Shown piece by piece: positions 52,094 to 61,551 of a stretch of DNA of 64,000 nucleotides (its first letter is position 1; each line of letters starts with the position of its first letter). The DNA lies in NCBI RefSeq assembly GCF_015670795.1, contig NZ_JADPCJ010000001.1:144710-208709 (forward strand), written 5' to 3'. Made by a program: the position numbers and the translations under genes. The stretch is from Collinsella aerofaciens. GTDB lineage: Bacteria > Actinomycetota > Coriobacteriia > Coriobacteriales > Coriobacteriaceae. Below the pieces are notes generated by a model. That model had not been told where the DNA came from and searched no databases. It saw only the letters and a list, made by a program, of their open reading frames with translations.

Positions 52094-53010
52094 GACAAAA
52101 CACCCCACGTAAGATCGGCACCCTGCAGGCCGGCAGCCCAGGCAGAAGCAGCCATGGCACGCTTGCCGTCGGGCTTAACCTCGAGCAGCTCTACCGCACC
52201 ATCGGAAAGACCCAGGTAAACACGCTTGTTCTTAACGGCAACAAGGCCCTCGGCAAGCGACAGGTCGGCAGGCGCGGCATCGAGCACACGCACGGTCTTG
52301 CCGGCAATCACGCAGCGAGCGGGTGCGGTGTCGGACGAAGCCAGCACGTGACGCACACAATCGAACGCCCCCATCTGCGGATCCAGACGCATCTCCTGCT
52401 TGGAAATCTTGGCAGCATGCGTGACAAGGGACTCATCCTGCTCGGTCCACACCGCCGTATCATCGGCAAGCGAGGGCAACGTATCGGCCAGCAGCTTACC
52501 ACCCAGCTCGCCAAGCTCCATCGTCAGTGCCTCGGCATGCTTACCGGCAACCGAGGTCGAGGCCTGCGCGCAATAAGCGCCCGTATCCACGCCATGCCCA
52601 ATACGCATAATGGAAACGCCGGCAACCTCATCACCAGCAAGAATCGCACGCTGAATGGGAGCGGCGCCACGCCAACGCGGCAACAGCGAAGCATGAACAT
52701 TCACAATACCAAGCGGCGCCATATGCAGCACCTCATCGGGCAAAATGCAGCCATAGGCAGCCACGCAGAATATATCAGCCTGCGCAGCCTGAAGCGACTC
52801 GACAACCTCGGGCGTCATACGATTGGCCTCAACAACCGGCAACCCCAGCTCAAGCGCCTTGGCCTTAACAGGAGAAGGCTCAAGCTTCTTACCACGCCCA
52901 CGAACAGCATCGGGACGAGTAATGACAAGCGCAATCTCATTCCCAGCCTCAACAAGCGAAGTCAGCGAAGGCACAGCAAAATCAGGCGTACCCATAAACA
53001 CAATACGCAT
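52090..53010 (-). CDS. fmt: Methionyl-tRNA formyltransferase
   Basis: This 306-residue enzyme formylates initiator Met-tRNA. Marks are MRIVFMGTPDFAVPSL, NVHASLLPRWRGAAPIQRAI (catalytic N and H) and IMRIGHGVDTGAY. It couples to rsmB by a 4-base overlap and follows def by a long spacer. Confidence 0.96.
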   Translation of the reverse strand: MRIVFMGTPDFAVPSLTSLVEAGNEIALVITRPDAVRGRGKKLEPSPVKAKALELGLPVVEANRMTPEVVESLQAAQADIFCVAAYGCILPDEVLHMAPLGIVNVHASLLPRWRGAAPIQRAILAGDEVAGVSIMRIGHGVDTGAYCAQASTSVAGKHAEALTMELGELGGKLLADTLPSLADDTAVWTEQDESLVTHAAKISKQEMRLDPQMGAFDCVRHVLASSDTAPARCVIAGKTVRVLDAAPADLSLAEGLVAVKNKRVYLGLSDGAVELLEVKPDGKRAMAASAWAAGLQGADLTWGVLS

Positions 53011-53329
53011 AAAGAACGTCTCCCCTCAACCAAAGCCGAGACAGCTACAAATAACGGCGGAAAGCCAAGTACACGGCCCATCCGCAATAACAATTCAACA
53101 AGAACAAATATACCCAAAACCAAAGAAAGAGCCGCATAAAAGCAGCCCTCCCAACAAAGCACCTATCAGCGAAGACGCCCCTCCCTGGCCCGATGGCACC
53201 CGGGCGAGACAAGCAGCGTCAACGTAGTCCCCGGGGCGCCCGCCTATATCGTCCCGCGCGCAGTTTCGCAGCGCAGCGAGAATGTTTGAGCACGGGATGA
53301 TATAGGCGGGCGCCCCGGGGACGGACGAC
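53011..53329. other. Spacer between def and fmt
   Basis: The 319 bases hold a perfect 24-bp-arm inverted repeat (53227-53322) and about 190 bases of AT-rich sequence before the fmt start. No gene is supported. Confidence 0.6.
53227..53322. repeat. Perfect inverted repeat with 24-bp arms, def-fmt spacer
   Basis: Arms 53227-53250 and 53299-53322 are exact complements, extended inward by six pairs with one G-T. The loop is about 36 bases. It starts the spacer right after the def stop. Confidence 0.82.
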
Positions 53330-53866
53330 CTACTCCGTCTCGCCCGGTCGAGCGCCGCGGGCCAGGGCGTCCTGGTACTCCTTGACTGCCTTGATCCTCT
53401 GCATGGGCTTCAGTCGCTCAAACATGGTGTTGCCGTGCAGGTGATCGATCTCATGCTGCAGGCACACGCAGAACAGGTCGCCCGAGGCCTCGTAACGAAT
53501 CAGGTTGGCATCCAGGTCGTACGCCTCGACGACAACATGATCGGGACGCTCGATCTCGCAGCTAATGCCAGGGATAGAGAGGCAGCCCTCGCTAAACGGC
53601 ACCAGGTGGTCGCTCTGCTCAACAATGACAGGGTTGATGAGCACGTAGGGGTCATAGTCGTTCTTGTCGCTGTAATCGCAGTCGATGGTGACGAGCTGAA
53701 TAAGCTCGCCGATCTGCGGGGCAGCCAGGCCGCAACCGCCGTTGTCGAACATCATCTTCTTCATCTTCTCGGCAAGCGCCTCGATCGCCGGGGTGATCTC
53801 CTCGATGACTGCGCACTCCTGGCGCAGACGAGGGTCGGGCGACAGTACGATTCCGTTGGCTTCCAT
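53330..53866 (-). CDS. def: Peptide deformylase
   Basis: This 178-residue metalloenzyme has the three motifs GLAAPQIGEL, EGCLSIPGI and LQHEIDHLHG. It removes the formyl group from new proteins. ATG 53866 is favoured because GAAAGGA lies at a proper distance, too close for the ATG at 53872. Confidence 0.95.
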   Translation of the reverse strand: MEANGIVLSPDPRLRQECAVIEEITPAIEALAEKMKKMMFDNGGCGLAAPQIGELIQLVTIDCDYSDKNDYDPYVLINPVIVEQSDHLVPFSEGCLSIPGISCEIERPDHVVVEAYDLDANLIRYEASGDLFCVCLQHEIDHLHGNTMFERLKPMQRIKAVKEYQDALARGARPGETE

Positions 53867-53884
53867 GGCCATCCTTTCGAGTTG

Positions 53885-56338
53885 TTACATCAAATCATAG
53901 GCGTCGACGTCAACGCTCACGCTCACGCCGCGCACGGAGCCCACCTCTTTGAGGCAGGCGTCGATATCATCAGAGACATGGTACCCTACCGGCGACTTTA
54001 CAAGCAGATGGAAGCGGTAACGGTCCTTGGCTCTCTCGATTACACACGAAGCCGGACCAAGCACCTGGGGCACCGCGCTGCCCGCCCGCAAAAAGTCGGG
54101 AGCGGCGGCATGCCAACGACGCTTGAGCAGCCTTGCGATGCGCCCGATATAGTCCTGCGCATTAGCACGATTCGCCGACCACACCAAAATGTTGACCAGG
54201 CGCACGAACGGCGGATACAGTGCGTCGCGACGCTGGCCCAGGTCGTAGTCGGTAAAGATCGAGCGATCGTGCTCGGCGACGGCGCGGATGACCGGGTCCT
54301 CGGGCAGATAGGTCTGGATGATAACCTCGCCAGAGCGATCGCCGCGGCCGGCGCGGCCCGCGACCTGCTCCAGCAGATCGTAGGCGCGCTCCCCTGCTCT
54401 AAAATCGGGCAGCTTCAGCGCAAAGTCGGCATTGACAACGCCCACGAGCGTGACCTCGGGAAAATCGAGACCTTTTGCGATCATCTGGGTACCCAGCAGC
54501 ACCGCGCAATCGGCGGCATCGAACTGCTCGAGAAGCTTTTTGTGTGCGTCCTTGCCGCGCGTGGAATCGGCATCCATGCGAATGATGGCGACATCCTCGG
54601 GCAGCATCTGGTGCAGCGCGTCCTCGATCTGCTGCGTGCCCAGGCCCATTTTTGCCAGGTAACGGCTACCGCATTTGGGACAGCGACTCGTGGGTGCAGG
54701 ATACGGCTGCACGCGCCAGGACGAACCACAGGTGTGGCACTGCAGCGTATGGGTGCGTTCGTGGTACGTAAGCGCCGTGGAGCAGTGGTTGCAGGTGGGA
54801 ACGCAGCCGCACTCGCGGCACATCAAAAACGGCGCAAAACCGCGGCGGTTGTGCAGCAGCACGGCCTTCTCGCGGCGCTCGACAACACGTTCCAAGCATT
54901 CCATCAGCGGTTTTGAGAACATGGAGCGGCTGCCGTGCGAAAACTCGCGGCGCAGGTCGGCAATGCGAACCGTGGGTAGCACGGCATGTCCCGGGCGCTC
55001 GGGCATCTCGACGCGCGTCCACGTGGCACCGTTGTACGTGCCGCGGCGACAGCGGTCGAGGGCCTCGGCAGAAGGCGTGGCCGAGCCCAACACGAGCGGG
55101 CAGCGATAGCGGCGCGCCATCTCGGCCGCCACCTCGCGCGCATGGTAGCGCGGACTGGAGCCCTGCTTATAGCTGGTCTCGTGCTCCTCGTCGATGATGA
55201 TGAGGCCCAGGTCGCAGAGCGGGCAAAAAAGCGCCGAACGCGCGCCGACGACAACACGGGCTGCACCGCTGGCGACCATGTCCCACTGGTCCAGGCGCTC
55301 GCCGGCCGAAAGGCGCGAATGGAACACGGCGACCGTCTCGCCAAAGCGCGAGCGGAAGCGACCGACGGTTTGAGCCGTCAGCGAGATCTCGGGCACAAGC
55401 ACGCACGCTGAGCGGCCGGCCGCGAGCACGCGCTCGATAGCGGAGAGGTAGACCTCGGTTTTGCCGGAGCCCGTAACGCCGTCCACGAGCACCACGTCGC
55501 CGTGCGCATCCAGACGAGCGCGCTCAATCTGCGCGAGCGCCTGCTGCTGGCCGTTCGTGAGCGCGACCGGCGCCTTGCCGCTCGCGGAGGACAGCGTAGT
55601 CTGCTCGCTGCAGCCGCGCCAGGCACGGCGCTCCTCCACCACCACGACACCGCGTTTTTCAAGCGCCTTGATGGTCGCCGACATGCTGTTGTAGAGCAGG
55701 TTGAGGTCGCGCGTCGTGACCGGCCCGCACTGGAGCGCCTCGATGAGCTGCCGCTGACGAACGGCAGTCTTGGGCGGCGTATAGTCAAAGCCCTCGGGAG
55801 TGAGCATCACCCAACGGTTTTGGATAGGCTTGACGGCTGGGCGCTCAACTGTCCACGCCCCGTCGTCGCCCTTAACAACACGCGGGCTGCCGCCCGGAGG
55901 CAAGAACAGGCGCAGACATTCGGAAAGCGTCGCGACATACTCGCGGCTCATCCAACGCGCAATGCGGGCGGCCTCGGCGGTAAAGAGCGCCTTGCTGAGG
56001 ATGGCCTCGATAGGCTTGATGCGCGCGGGATCGAGAGCGTCGTTGCCTTGCAGGTCGCCCAGCTCGGGTGCAATATCGACGATGTAGCCTGCGGCGGCAC
56101 GATTGCCAAAATGAACTAGAACGGTGGAGCCGATCTGGACATCGTTGGCGAGTGACTGCGGAATGCCATAGGCAAACGGTTCGGACAGCGCACGGGTCGG
56201 GATGTCGAGGACCACGCTCGAGTAGGCGGCGATGGGTTCGGGTGCGAAATCGGGCTGCGCCGGGGCGGCGGCAGGGGCCGCAGACTTCGGAGCTTCCTCC
56301 GGTTCAGGCGAACCAAACAGCGATAGTTGCTCGGCCAT
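53885..56338 (-). CDS. priA: Primosomal protein N' (replication restart helicase PriA)
   Basis: This 817-residue helicase starts at ATG 56338 behind GGGAGG. It has LVDGVTGSGKTEVYLSAIE (Walker A), LIIIDEEHETSYKQG (Walker B), and zinc-binding cysteines in CRECGCVPTCNHCSTAL and CHTCGSS with CPKCGSRYL. It ends 19 bases before the def start, so the pair is co-transcribed. Confidence 0.95.
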   Translation of the reverse strand: MAEQLSLFGSPEPEEAPKSAAPAAAPAQPDFAPEPIAAYSSVVLDIPTRALSEPFAYGIPQSLANDVQIGSTVLVHFGNRAAAGYIVDIAPELGDLQGNDALDPARIKPIEAILSKALFTAEAARIARWMSREYVATLSECLRLFLPPGGSPRVVKGDDGAWTVERPAVKPIQNRWVMLTPEGFDYTPPKTAVRQRQLIEALQCGPVTTRDLNLLYNSMSATIKALEKRGVVVVEERRAWRGCSEQTTLSSASGKAPVALTNGQQQALAQIERARLDAHGDVVLVDGVTGSGKTEVYLSAIERVLAAGRSACVLVPEISLTAQTVGRFRSRFGETVAVFHSRLSAGERLDQWDMVASGAARVVVGARSALFCPLCDLGLIIIDEEHETSYKQGSSPRYHAREVAAEMARRYRCPLVLGSATPSAEALDRCRRGTYNGATWTRVEMPERPGHAVLPTVRIADLRREFSHGSRSMFSKPLMECLERVVERREKAVLLHNRRGFAPFLMCRECGCVPTCNHCSTALTYHERTHTLQCHTCGSSWRVQPYPAPTSRCPKCGSRYLAKMGLGTQQIEDALHQMLPEDVAIIRMDADSTRGKDAHKKLLEQFDAADCAVLLGTQMIAKGLDFPEVTLVGVVNADFALKLPDFRAGERAYDLLEQVAGRAGRGDRSGEVIIQTYLPEDPVIRAVAEHDRSIFTDYDLGQRRDALYPPFVRLVNILVWSANRANAQDYIGRIARLLKRRWHAAAPDFLRAGSAVPQVLGPASCVIERAKDRYRFHLLVKSPVGYHVSDDIDACLKEVGSVRGVSVSVDVDAYDLM

Positions 56339-56377
56339 GGTCTCTGTACCTCCCATCCCATACGTCTTTAGAAACAA

Positions 56378-56404
56378 GAGCCCCACTCGTGGTGAGCGGG
56401 GCTC
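56378..56404 (-). terminator. Terminator between gltX and priA
   Basis: On the minus strand GAGCCCC-G-CTC / GAG-T-GGGGCTC is followed by TTGTTTCT, 24 bases below the gltX stop. Confidence 0.8.
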
Positions 56405-56427
56405 GGATACATGCGTTTACGCGACTG

Positions 56428-57903
56428 TTACAACGCCATCGTGCGGGCGCGGTCGATGCGCGCCAGGCAGTCATCGCGGCCGACGAGTGCCATGGTCTCG
56501 CCCAGCGGAGGGCTCGCCATGTTGCCGCAGATGGCGACGCGCACGGCCTGGAACACCACGCGCTTCTTGAGGTCCATCTGCTCGGGCAGCGGCTCAAGCG
56601 CGGCGTCGATGGCCTCGGCGGTCCACTCGGTAACACCCTCGAGCGCGGCCTTGGCGGCGTCCAGAATGGCACCCATGCCCTCCTTGGCCAGGCCCTTGTT
56701 GACGGACTTCTCGTCATACTCGAGCGTCTCGGCCGTGGCAAAGATGGGGGCGGCGACGGTCACGGCGTCGGCCGGCATCTTGGTGCGCGGCTTGACGATG
56801 GCGGCAAGCGCGTCGATCCAGTCCTCGCCGTACTCGACGTTACCCTCGATGAGGCCCGCCTCGTGCAGCTCGGGGACCATGATCTCGTCGGCAAACTGAG
56901 CGTCGGACATGCCGTTGATGTACTCGGCATTGACCCAGTCGAGCTTTTTGGGATCGAAGGTCGCCGGGTTCTTGGAGATGCGGTCGAGCGAGAACTTGCT
57001 GGCCAAGACATCGCGCGGGATGATCGTGGTCTCGCCGTCGAGCGACCAGCCAAGCAGCGCCAGGTAGTTGACGAACGCGTCGGGCAGGTAACCCGCGTCG
57101 CGGTACTCCTCCACCGAGGTGGCGCCATGGCGCTTGGAAAGCTTCTTGCCGTCGGCGCCCAGAATCATGGAAATATGGGCGAACGTGGGCACGGGCGCGC
57201 CGAGGGCCTCGTAGACCATGACCTGGCGCGGGGTGTTGGAAAGGTGGTCGTCGCCGCGGATGACATGGGTGATCTTCATCATGGCGTCGTCGACGACAGT
57301 CGCGAAGTTGTACGTGGGCGTGCCATCGGAGCGGAAGATGACAAAGTCGTCGAGCTCCTTGGCATCGAAGGTCACCTCGCCGTGGACGGCATCGTGGATA
57401 ACGACGTCGCCGCGGTCCTCGGGCACCTTGATGCGAAGGACGTAGGACTCGCCGGCCTCGATGCGACGGCGGGCCTCCTCGGGATCAAGATTGCGGCAAC
57501 GGCGCTGATAGCCCTGGAAGGGGTCCTTGCGCTCCTGCGCGGCCTTGCGGTCGGCGTCGAGCTGCTCCTTGGTGCAGAAGCAGGGATAGGCCTTGCCCTC
57601 GTCCCAAAGCTTCTGGGCGGCCTGCTTGTACAGGTCCAGGCGCTCGGTCTGGGCGTAGGGGCCAAAATCGCCGCCCACCTCGGGACCCTCGTCCCAGTCC
57701 AGGCCCAGCCAACGCATGGCGCGCAGGATGATCTGCGTGTTCTCGTCGGTGGAGCGGGTGGGGTCGGTGTCGTCGATGCGCAGGATGAACGTGCCGCCGT
57801 TTGCACGGGCGAAAGCCCAGTTATAGATAGCGGTGCGGGCGCCGCCGATGTGCAGCTTGCCCGTCGGTGAGGGTGCAAAGCGGACGCGAACGTCTGATGC
57901 CAT
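56428..57903 (-). CDS. gltX: Glutamate-tRNA ligase
   Basis: This 491-residue class I synthetase has RFAPSPTGKLHIGGARTAIY (HIGH motif as HIGG) and GKKLSKRHGATSV (KMSKS motif as KLSKR). ATG 57903 follows GAGGAG; the longer frame to 57942 lacks a site. Confidence 0.96.
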   Translation of the reverse strand: MASDVRVRFAPSPTGKLHIGGARTAIYNWAFARANGGTFILRIDDTDPTRSTDENTQIILRAMRWLGLDWDEGPEVGGDFGPYAQTERLDLYKQAAQKLWDEGKAYPCFCTKEQLDADRKAAQERKDPFQGYQRRCRNLDPEEARRRIEAGESYVLRIKVPEDRGDVVIHDAVHGEVTFDAKELDDFVIFRSDGTPTYNFATVVDDAMMKITHVIRGDDHLSNTPRQVMVYEALGAPVPTFAHISMILGADGKKLSKRHGATSVEEYRDAGYLPDAFVNYLALLGWSLDGETTIIPRDVLASKFSLDRISKNPATFDPKKLDWVNAEYINGMSDAQFADEIMVPELHEAGLIEGNVEYGEDWIDALAAIVKPRTKMPADAVTVAAPIFATAETLEYDEKSVNKGLAKEGMGAILDAAKAALEGVTEWTAEAIDAALEPLPEQMDLKKRVVFQAVRVAICGNMASPPLGETMALVGRDDCLARIDRARTMAL

Positions 57904-57998
57904 GGAAATCTCCTCGATTGCAGGATGGATGTCTAACCGCACCAGTATAAAGCATCAAAGCAACCTCCGCACAAAGGGCACCGACCCAATCATTGGGG

Positions 57999-58096
57999 AC
58001 CTACTCATTGGGGACAGACTTAAATGACCAGTCTTTGGGCAACCTGTCGGCACTTAGGCAAGGCTGATCATTTAAGTCTGTCCCCAATGAGTAGGT
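57999..58096. repeat. Perfect inverted repeat with 29-bp arms upstream of metK
   Basis: Arms 57999-58027 and 58068-58096 are exact complements with a 40-base loop. It lies in the divergent gltX-metK spacer, before the probable metK promoter. CATTGGGGAC occurs twice in the left part. Confidence 0.85.
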
Positions 58097-58128
58097 GCGG
58101 AAAGGGTGTGAATGTTTGATTTACGCGC

Positions 58129-58190
58129 TATGATGTGCCCTTGCATAGAGAGCCCGGCGGAATGGTAACGGTCGCCGGGACACGTTTTTT
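58129..58190 (+). promoter_or_regulatory. Candidate metK promoter and leader hairpin
   Basis: TATGAT at 58129-58134 is a fair -10 box with a weak -35. The leader then forms CCCGGCG / CGCCGGG (58153-58159, 58173-58179), followed by ACACG and six T ending at 58190, just before the GAAAGGA ribosome site. It could be an attenuator. I do not recognise a known SAM riboswitch. Confidence 0.45.
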
Positions 58191-58202
58191 GAAAGGACAA
58201 TC

Positions 58203-59483
58203 ATGTCAGAAGAACTTCGTTCCATTCCGCCCCAACACGGGTCCTTTGTTTTTACGTCGGAGTCGGTGACCGAAGGTCATCCCGATAAGATCGCTGACCA
58301 GATCAGCGACGCCGTCCTCGACGCAATCCTCGCCAAAGAAATAGAGCTCCAGGAGCAGGGCTACATCGCCCCCAACGGCGTGCCTGCCAACGTGGAGAAC
58401 GTCCGTTGCGCCTGCGAGACCCTCGTGACCACCGGCACCGTCATCGTCGCCGGCGAGATTCGCACCCAGGCCTACGTCGACGTACAGGAAATCGCCCGCG
58501 GTGTTATCCGCCGCATTGGCTACAACCGTGCCAAGTTCGGTTTTGACTGCGACACCTGCGGCGTTATGAGCCTCATCCACGAACAGTCGCCCGATATCGC
58601 CCAGGGCGTCGACGAGTCCTTCGAGACCCAGACCGGCGCCACCACCGACCCGATCGACCTGATCGGTGCCGGCGACCAGGGCATGATGTTCGGTTATGCC
58701 TCCAACGAGACCAAGACCTTCATGCCCATGCCACACTACCTGGCAAGCCGCCTGGCCGAGCGCCTGGCCGCCGTGCGTCACGACGGTACCCTCGCCTATC
58801 TGCGTCCCGACGGCAAGACCCAGGTCACCGTGCGCTACGAGGAAGGCAAGCCCGTCGAGGTCACGACGATCGTCATCTCCACGCAGCACGCCGCCGAGAT
58901 CGAGGACATGGGCAAGATCAAGGCCGACCTCATCGAGCACGTCATCACCCCGGTCATGGCCGCCGAGAACATGCCGTGGGACAACGCGGACATCTACGTG
59001 AACCCCACCGGTCGCTTTGTCGTGGGCGGCCCCATGGGCGACACGGGCCTCACTGGCCGCAAGATCATCGTCGACACCTACGGCGGCTACGGCCGTCACG
59101 GCGGCGGTGCCTTTAGCGGCAAGGACTGCACCAAGGTCGACCGCTCCGCCGCATATGCCGCGCGCTGGGTCGCCAAAAACGTGGTCGCCGCCGGCCTAGC
59201 CGACCGCTGCGAAGTCGAGCTTGCCTACGCCATCGGCGTTTCCAAGCCCCTTTCAATCATGGTCGACACCTTCGGTACCGCACATGTTGCCGAGGACAAG
59301 ATCGTCGAGGCCGTAGAGAAGACCTTCGACCTGCGCCCGGGCGCCATCATCCGCGACCTGGACCTGCGTCGCCCCATCTACGAAAAGACGGCAGCCTACG
59401 GTCACTTTGGCCGCGAAGACGCCGACTTCACCTGGGAAAAAACCGACCGAGTCGAAGAACTCAAAGCAGCCTGCGGCCTGTAA
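58203..59483 (+). CDS. metK: S-adenosylmethionine synthetase
   Basis: This 426-residue enzyme makes SAM from ATP and methionine. Marks are [31 protein letters not shown] and [14 protein letters not shown] with GGGAFSGKD. It is slightly longer than the usual 380-400 residues. ATG 58203 follows GAAAGGA. Confidence 0.97.
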   Translation: MSEELRSIPPQHGSFVFTSESVTEGHPDKIADQISDAVLDAILAKEIELQEQGYIAPNGVPANVENVRCACETLVTTGTVIVAGEIRTQAYVDVQEIARGVIRRIGYNRAKFGFDCDTCGVMSLIHEQSPDIAQGVDESFETQTGATTDPIDLIGAGDQGMMFGYASNETKTFMPMPHYLASRLAERLAAVRHDGTLAYLRPDGKTQVTVRYEEGKPVEVTTIVISTQHAAEIEDMGKIKADLIEHVITPVMAAENMPWDNADIYVNPTGRFVVGGPMGDTGLTGRKIIVDTYGGYGRHGGGAFSGKDCTKVDRSAAYAARWVAKNVVAAGLADRCEVELAYAIGVSKPLSIMVDTFGTAHVAEDKIVEAVEKTFDLRPGAIIRDLDLRRPIYEKTAAYGHFGREDADFTWEKTDRVEELKAACGL

Positions 59484-59520
59484 GCTAACCCGAAAAGCTA
59501 CAGCCAAAAACAACGCACCA

Positions 59521-59556
59521 AAAGAAGTACCGGCCCCAACCGGTACTTCTTTTTTA
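59521..59556 (+). terminator. Terminator after metK
   Basis: A 14-bp perfect stem AAAAGAAGTACCGG / CCGGTACTTCTTTT with a 6-base loop ends in a T run. Confidence 0.92.
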
Positions 59557-59650
59557 TATTAACGGTGGTGAAGATGTCTCGATAAGCATGGTAAGACAAG
59601 TTCCCAGCTAATGAATTTTGCCATCTAGCAACTCCAACCATGTATCCTTA

Positions 59651-59771
59651 GTCCCGAGGGGCGGGGCATAAGGTCGATCGCGAGTTCCGCACGAGCCGGA
59701 GGCCACTTAATGTGGCCTCCGTGCGAGCAGGACTGTCCGAGCAGGCGACCTTATGCCCCGCCCCTCGGGAC
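59651..59771. repeat. Branched inverted repeat with 26-bp arms upstream of sdaA
   Basis: Arms 59651-59676 and 59746-59771 are exact complements. The 69-base interior folds again: GGAGGCCAC / GTGGCCTCC (59698-59706, 59712-59720), with CGCACG / CGTGCG stacked outside it. The structure ends 23 bases before the sdaA start, so it could influence translation or transcription. Confidence 0.8.
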
Positions 59772-59794
59772 GACGGGATAGATAAGGAGAACCC

Positions 59795-61402
59795 ATGGCA
59801 GGCAAGCCGCAAACACTAGCTACGACCTCGGCATTCGAGATCTTGGGCCCCGTCATGGTCGGCCCCAGTTCATCGCACACCGCCGGCGCCCTGCGGTGCG
59901 CCCAAGTTGCCGCCAGCCTGCTGGAAGGCCGCATCACCAAAGTCACCTTTGGCCTGTGGAACTCCTTCGCCCACACCTACCGCGGCCACGGCACCGACCG
60001 TGCGCTCGTCGCGGGCATCCTGGGCCTCGACACCGATGACGAGAACATCAAGCAGGCCTTCGACCTCGCGCGCGAGCAGGGCCTAGAATATCACTTTGAC
60101 ATCAAGGGCGACGACGCCTCCATCCACCCCAATACCGTCGACATCGACATGGTCGACGACACGGGCGCCACGGCACAGGTCCGCGGCGAGAGCCTGGGCG
60201 GTGGCAAGATGCGCATCAGCCGCATTAACGGCGTCGGCGTCGACATCTCAGGTATGTATTCCACGCTCTTCGTGGCGCACAAGGACGTCCCCGGTGTACT
60301 CGCCGCGCTCACCAACCTGCTCGCCTACGCCCACGTAAACATCGCCTTCTGCCGCACCTACCGCACCGAAGTGGGCGGCCAGGCCTACTCTGTCTTTGAG
60401 ACCGACGGCGCGCCCGACGACACCGTCGTCCCCATGCTGCGCAAGCTCGACAATGTCGATTACGCAACGTTTATCGAGCTCCCCGGTTCTGCCTCGTCGC
60501 TCTCCCCCGGCGTCTCGGCCAAGGAGATCTTCGACGACGGTGAGCAGCTGCTAGATGCGTGCGAGGAACTGCGGCTCAGCATCGGCGCCGTCATGGCCGT
60601 GCGCGAGGCGCGTCTGACCGGCGAGGCCCACGCCGTCGCCGCCATGCGCCGCGTGCTCGAGGTTATGCGCGAGGAGACCACGGCCCCCATCGCCAATCCG
60701 CAACGTTCGCTTGGCGGGCTTATCGGCGGCGAGGCCAAGCTCGTCGAAGCCACCGGCCGCAACGATTTGAGTGCAAGCCTGATGGGCGTCGTCCAGACCG
60801 ACGCCGTGGCCCGCGCGATGGCCGTGCTCGAGCGCTCCGCCACGATGGGAGTGATCGTCGCCGCCCCCACGGCAGGCTCCGCAGGTGTTGTGCCCGGCTG
60901 CGTGCTGGCGCTTGCCGATCACCTTCGGCTCGACGACGAGCAGGTCATGGACGCGCTCTACTGCGCAGCCGCCATCGGCCTCAACCTCACCACGAGTGCC
61001 TGCGTCGCCGGCGCCGAGGGCGGATGCCAGGCCGAGGTGGGAAGCGCCGCCGCCATGGCAGCAGCCGCGCTGGTGCAGATGCTCGGCGGCACGCCCGAGC
61101 AGGCGCTCGACGCCAGCTCCATCGCGCTGAGTAACCTGCTGGGCCTCGTTTGTGACCCCGTCGGTGGCCTCGTGGAGGTGCCCTGCCAAAACCGCAACGC
61201 CATCGGCGTGGCAGCGGCCTTTAGCTCGGCACAACTCGCCCTCGCAGGCATTAAGAGCCTGGTGCCGTTTGACCAGATGGCACATGTCATGCTATCGGTG
61301 GGCCACGCGTTGCCGGCCACGCTGCGCGAGACGGCAAAGGGCGGCATCGCGCAGGCTCCGGCCGCACTTTCAGCCTGTGCAAAATGCGGCGTGTGCGGAT
61401 AG
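59795..61402 (+). CDS. sdaA: L-serine ammonia-lyase, iron-sulfur, single chain
   Basis: This 535-residue enzyme deaminates L-serine to pyruvate with a 4Fe-4S cluster. The beta domain opens EILGPVMVGPSSSHTAG, an ACT-like region follows, and the alpha domain shows TSACVAGAEGGCQAEVGSA and SNLLGLVCDPVGGLVEVPC. The C-terminus ends SACAKCGVCG. Cluster cysteines are present in the usual order. Start ATG 59795 follows AAGGAG. Confidence 0.94.
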   Translation: MAGKPQTLATTSAFEILGPVMVGPSSSHTAGALRCAQVAASLLEGRITKVTFGLWNSFAHTYRGHGTDRALVAGILGLDTDDENIKQAFDLAREQGLEYHFDIKGDDASIHPNTVDIDMVDDTGATAQVRGESLGGGKMRISRINGVGVDISGMYSTLFVAHKDVPGVLAALTNLLAYAHVNIAFCRTYRTEVGGQAYSVFETDGAPDDTVVPMLRKLDNVDYATFIELPGSASSLSPGVSAKEIFDDGEQLLDACEELRLSIGAVMAVREARLTGEAHAVAAMRRVLEVMREETTAPIANPQRSLGGLIGGEAKLVEATGRNDLSASLMGVVQTDAVARAMAVLERSATMGVIVAAPTAGSAGVVPGCVLALADHLRLDDEQVMDALYCAAAIGLNLTTSACVAGAEGGCQAEVGSAAAMAAAALVQMLGGTPEQALDASSIALSNLLGLVCDPVGGLVEVPCQNRNAIGVAAAFSSAQLALAGIKSLVPFDQMAHVMLSVGHALPATLRETAKGGIAQAPAALSACAKCGVCG

Positions 61403-61420
61403 CGGCAAAGAACGACTCAA

Positions 61421-61446
61421 AGGTGGGACAAATGTCCCACCTCTTT
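61421..61446 (+). terminator. Terminator after sdaA
   Basis: A 9-bp stem AGGTGGGAC / GTCCCACCT with an AAAT loop is followed by CTTTT. Confidence 0.8.
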
Positions 61447-61551
61447 TGAATGCCACCGTTTCCGTACCACAAACAGCAGGGCAATCGCTATAATGCAAGC
61501 CCAGTAAAAACACGATGAACCGCAAGGCGAAAATCGAAGGATATGCATACG

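Larger units (their letters stand above)
59484..59794. other. metK-sdaA spacer
   Basis: The 311 bases hold the metK terminator and a large branched inverted repeat (59651-59771). No gene is seen between them. Confidence 0.6.

Noticed and set aside
58141-58203. A known SAM riboswitch in front of metK
   Set aside because: The leader is too short for class I and lacks sequence marks I know for the other classes; kept only as a candidate attenuator.
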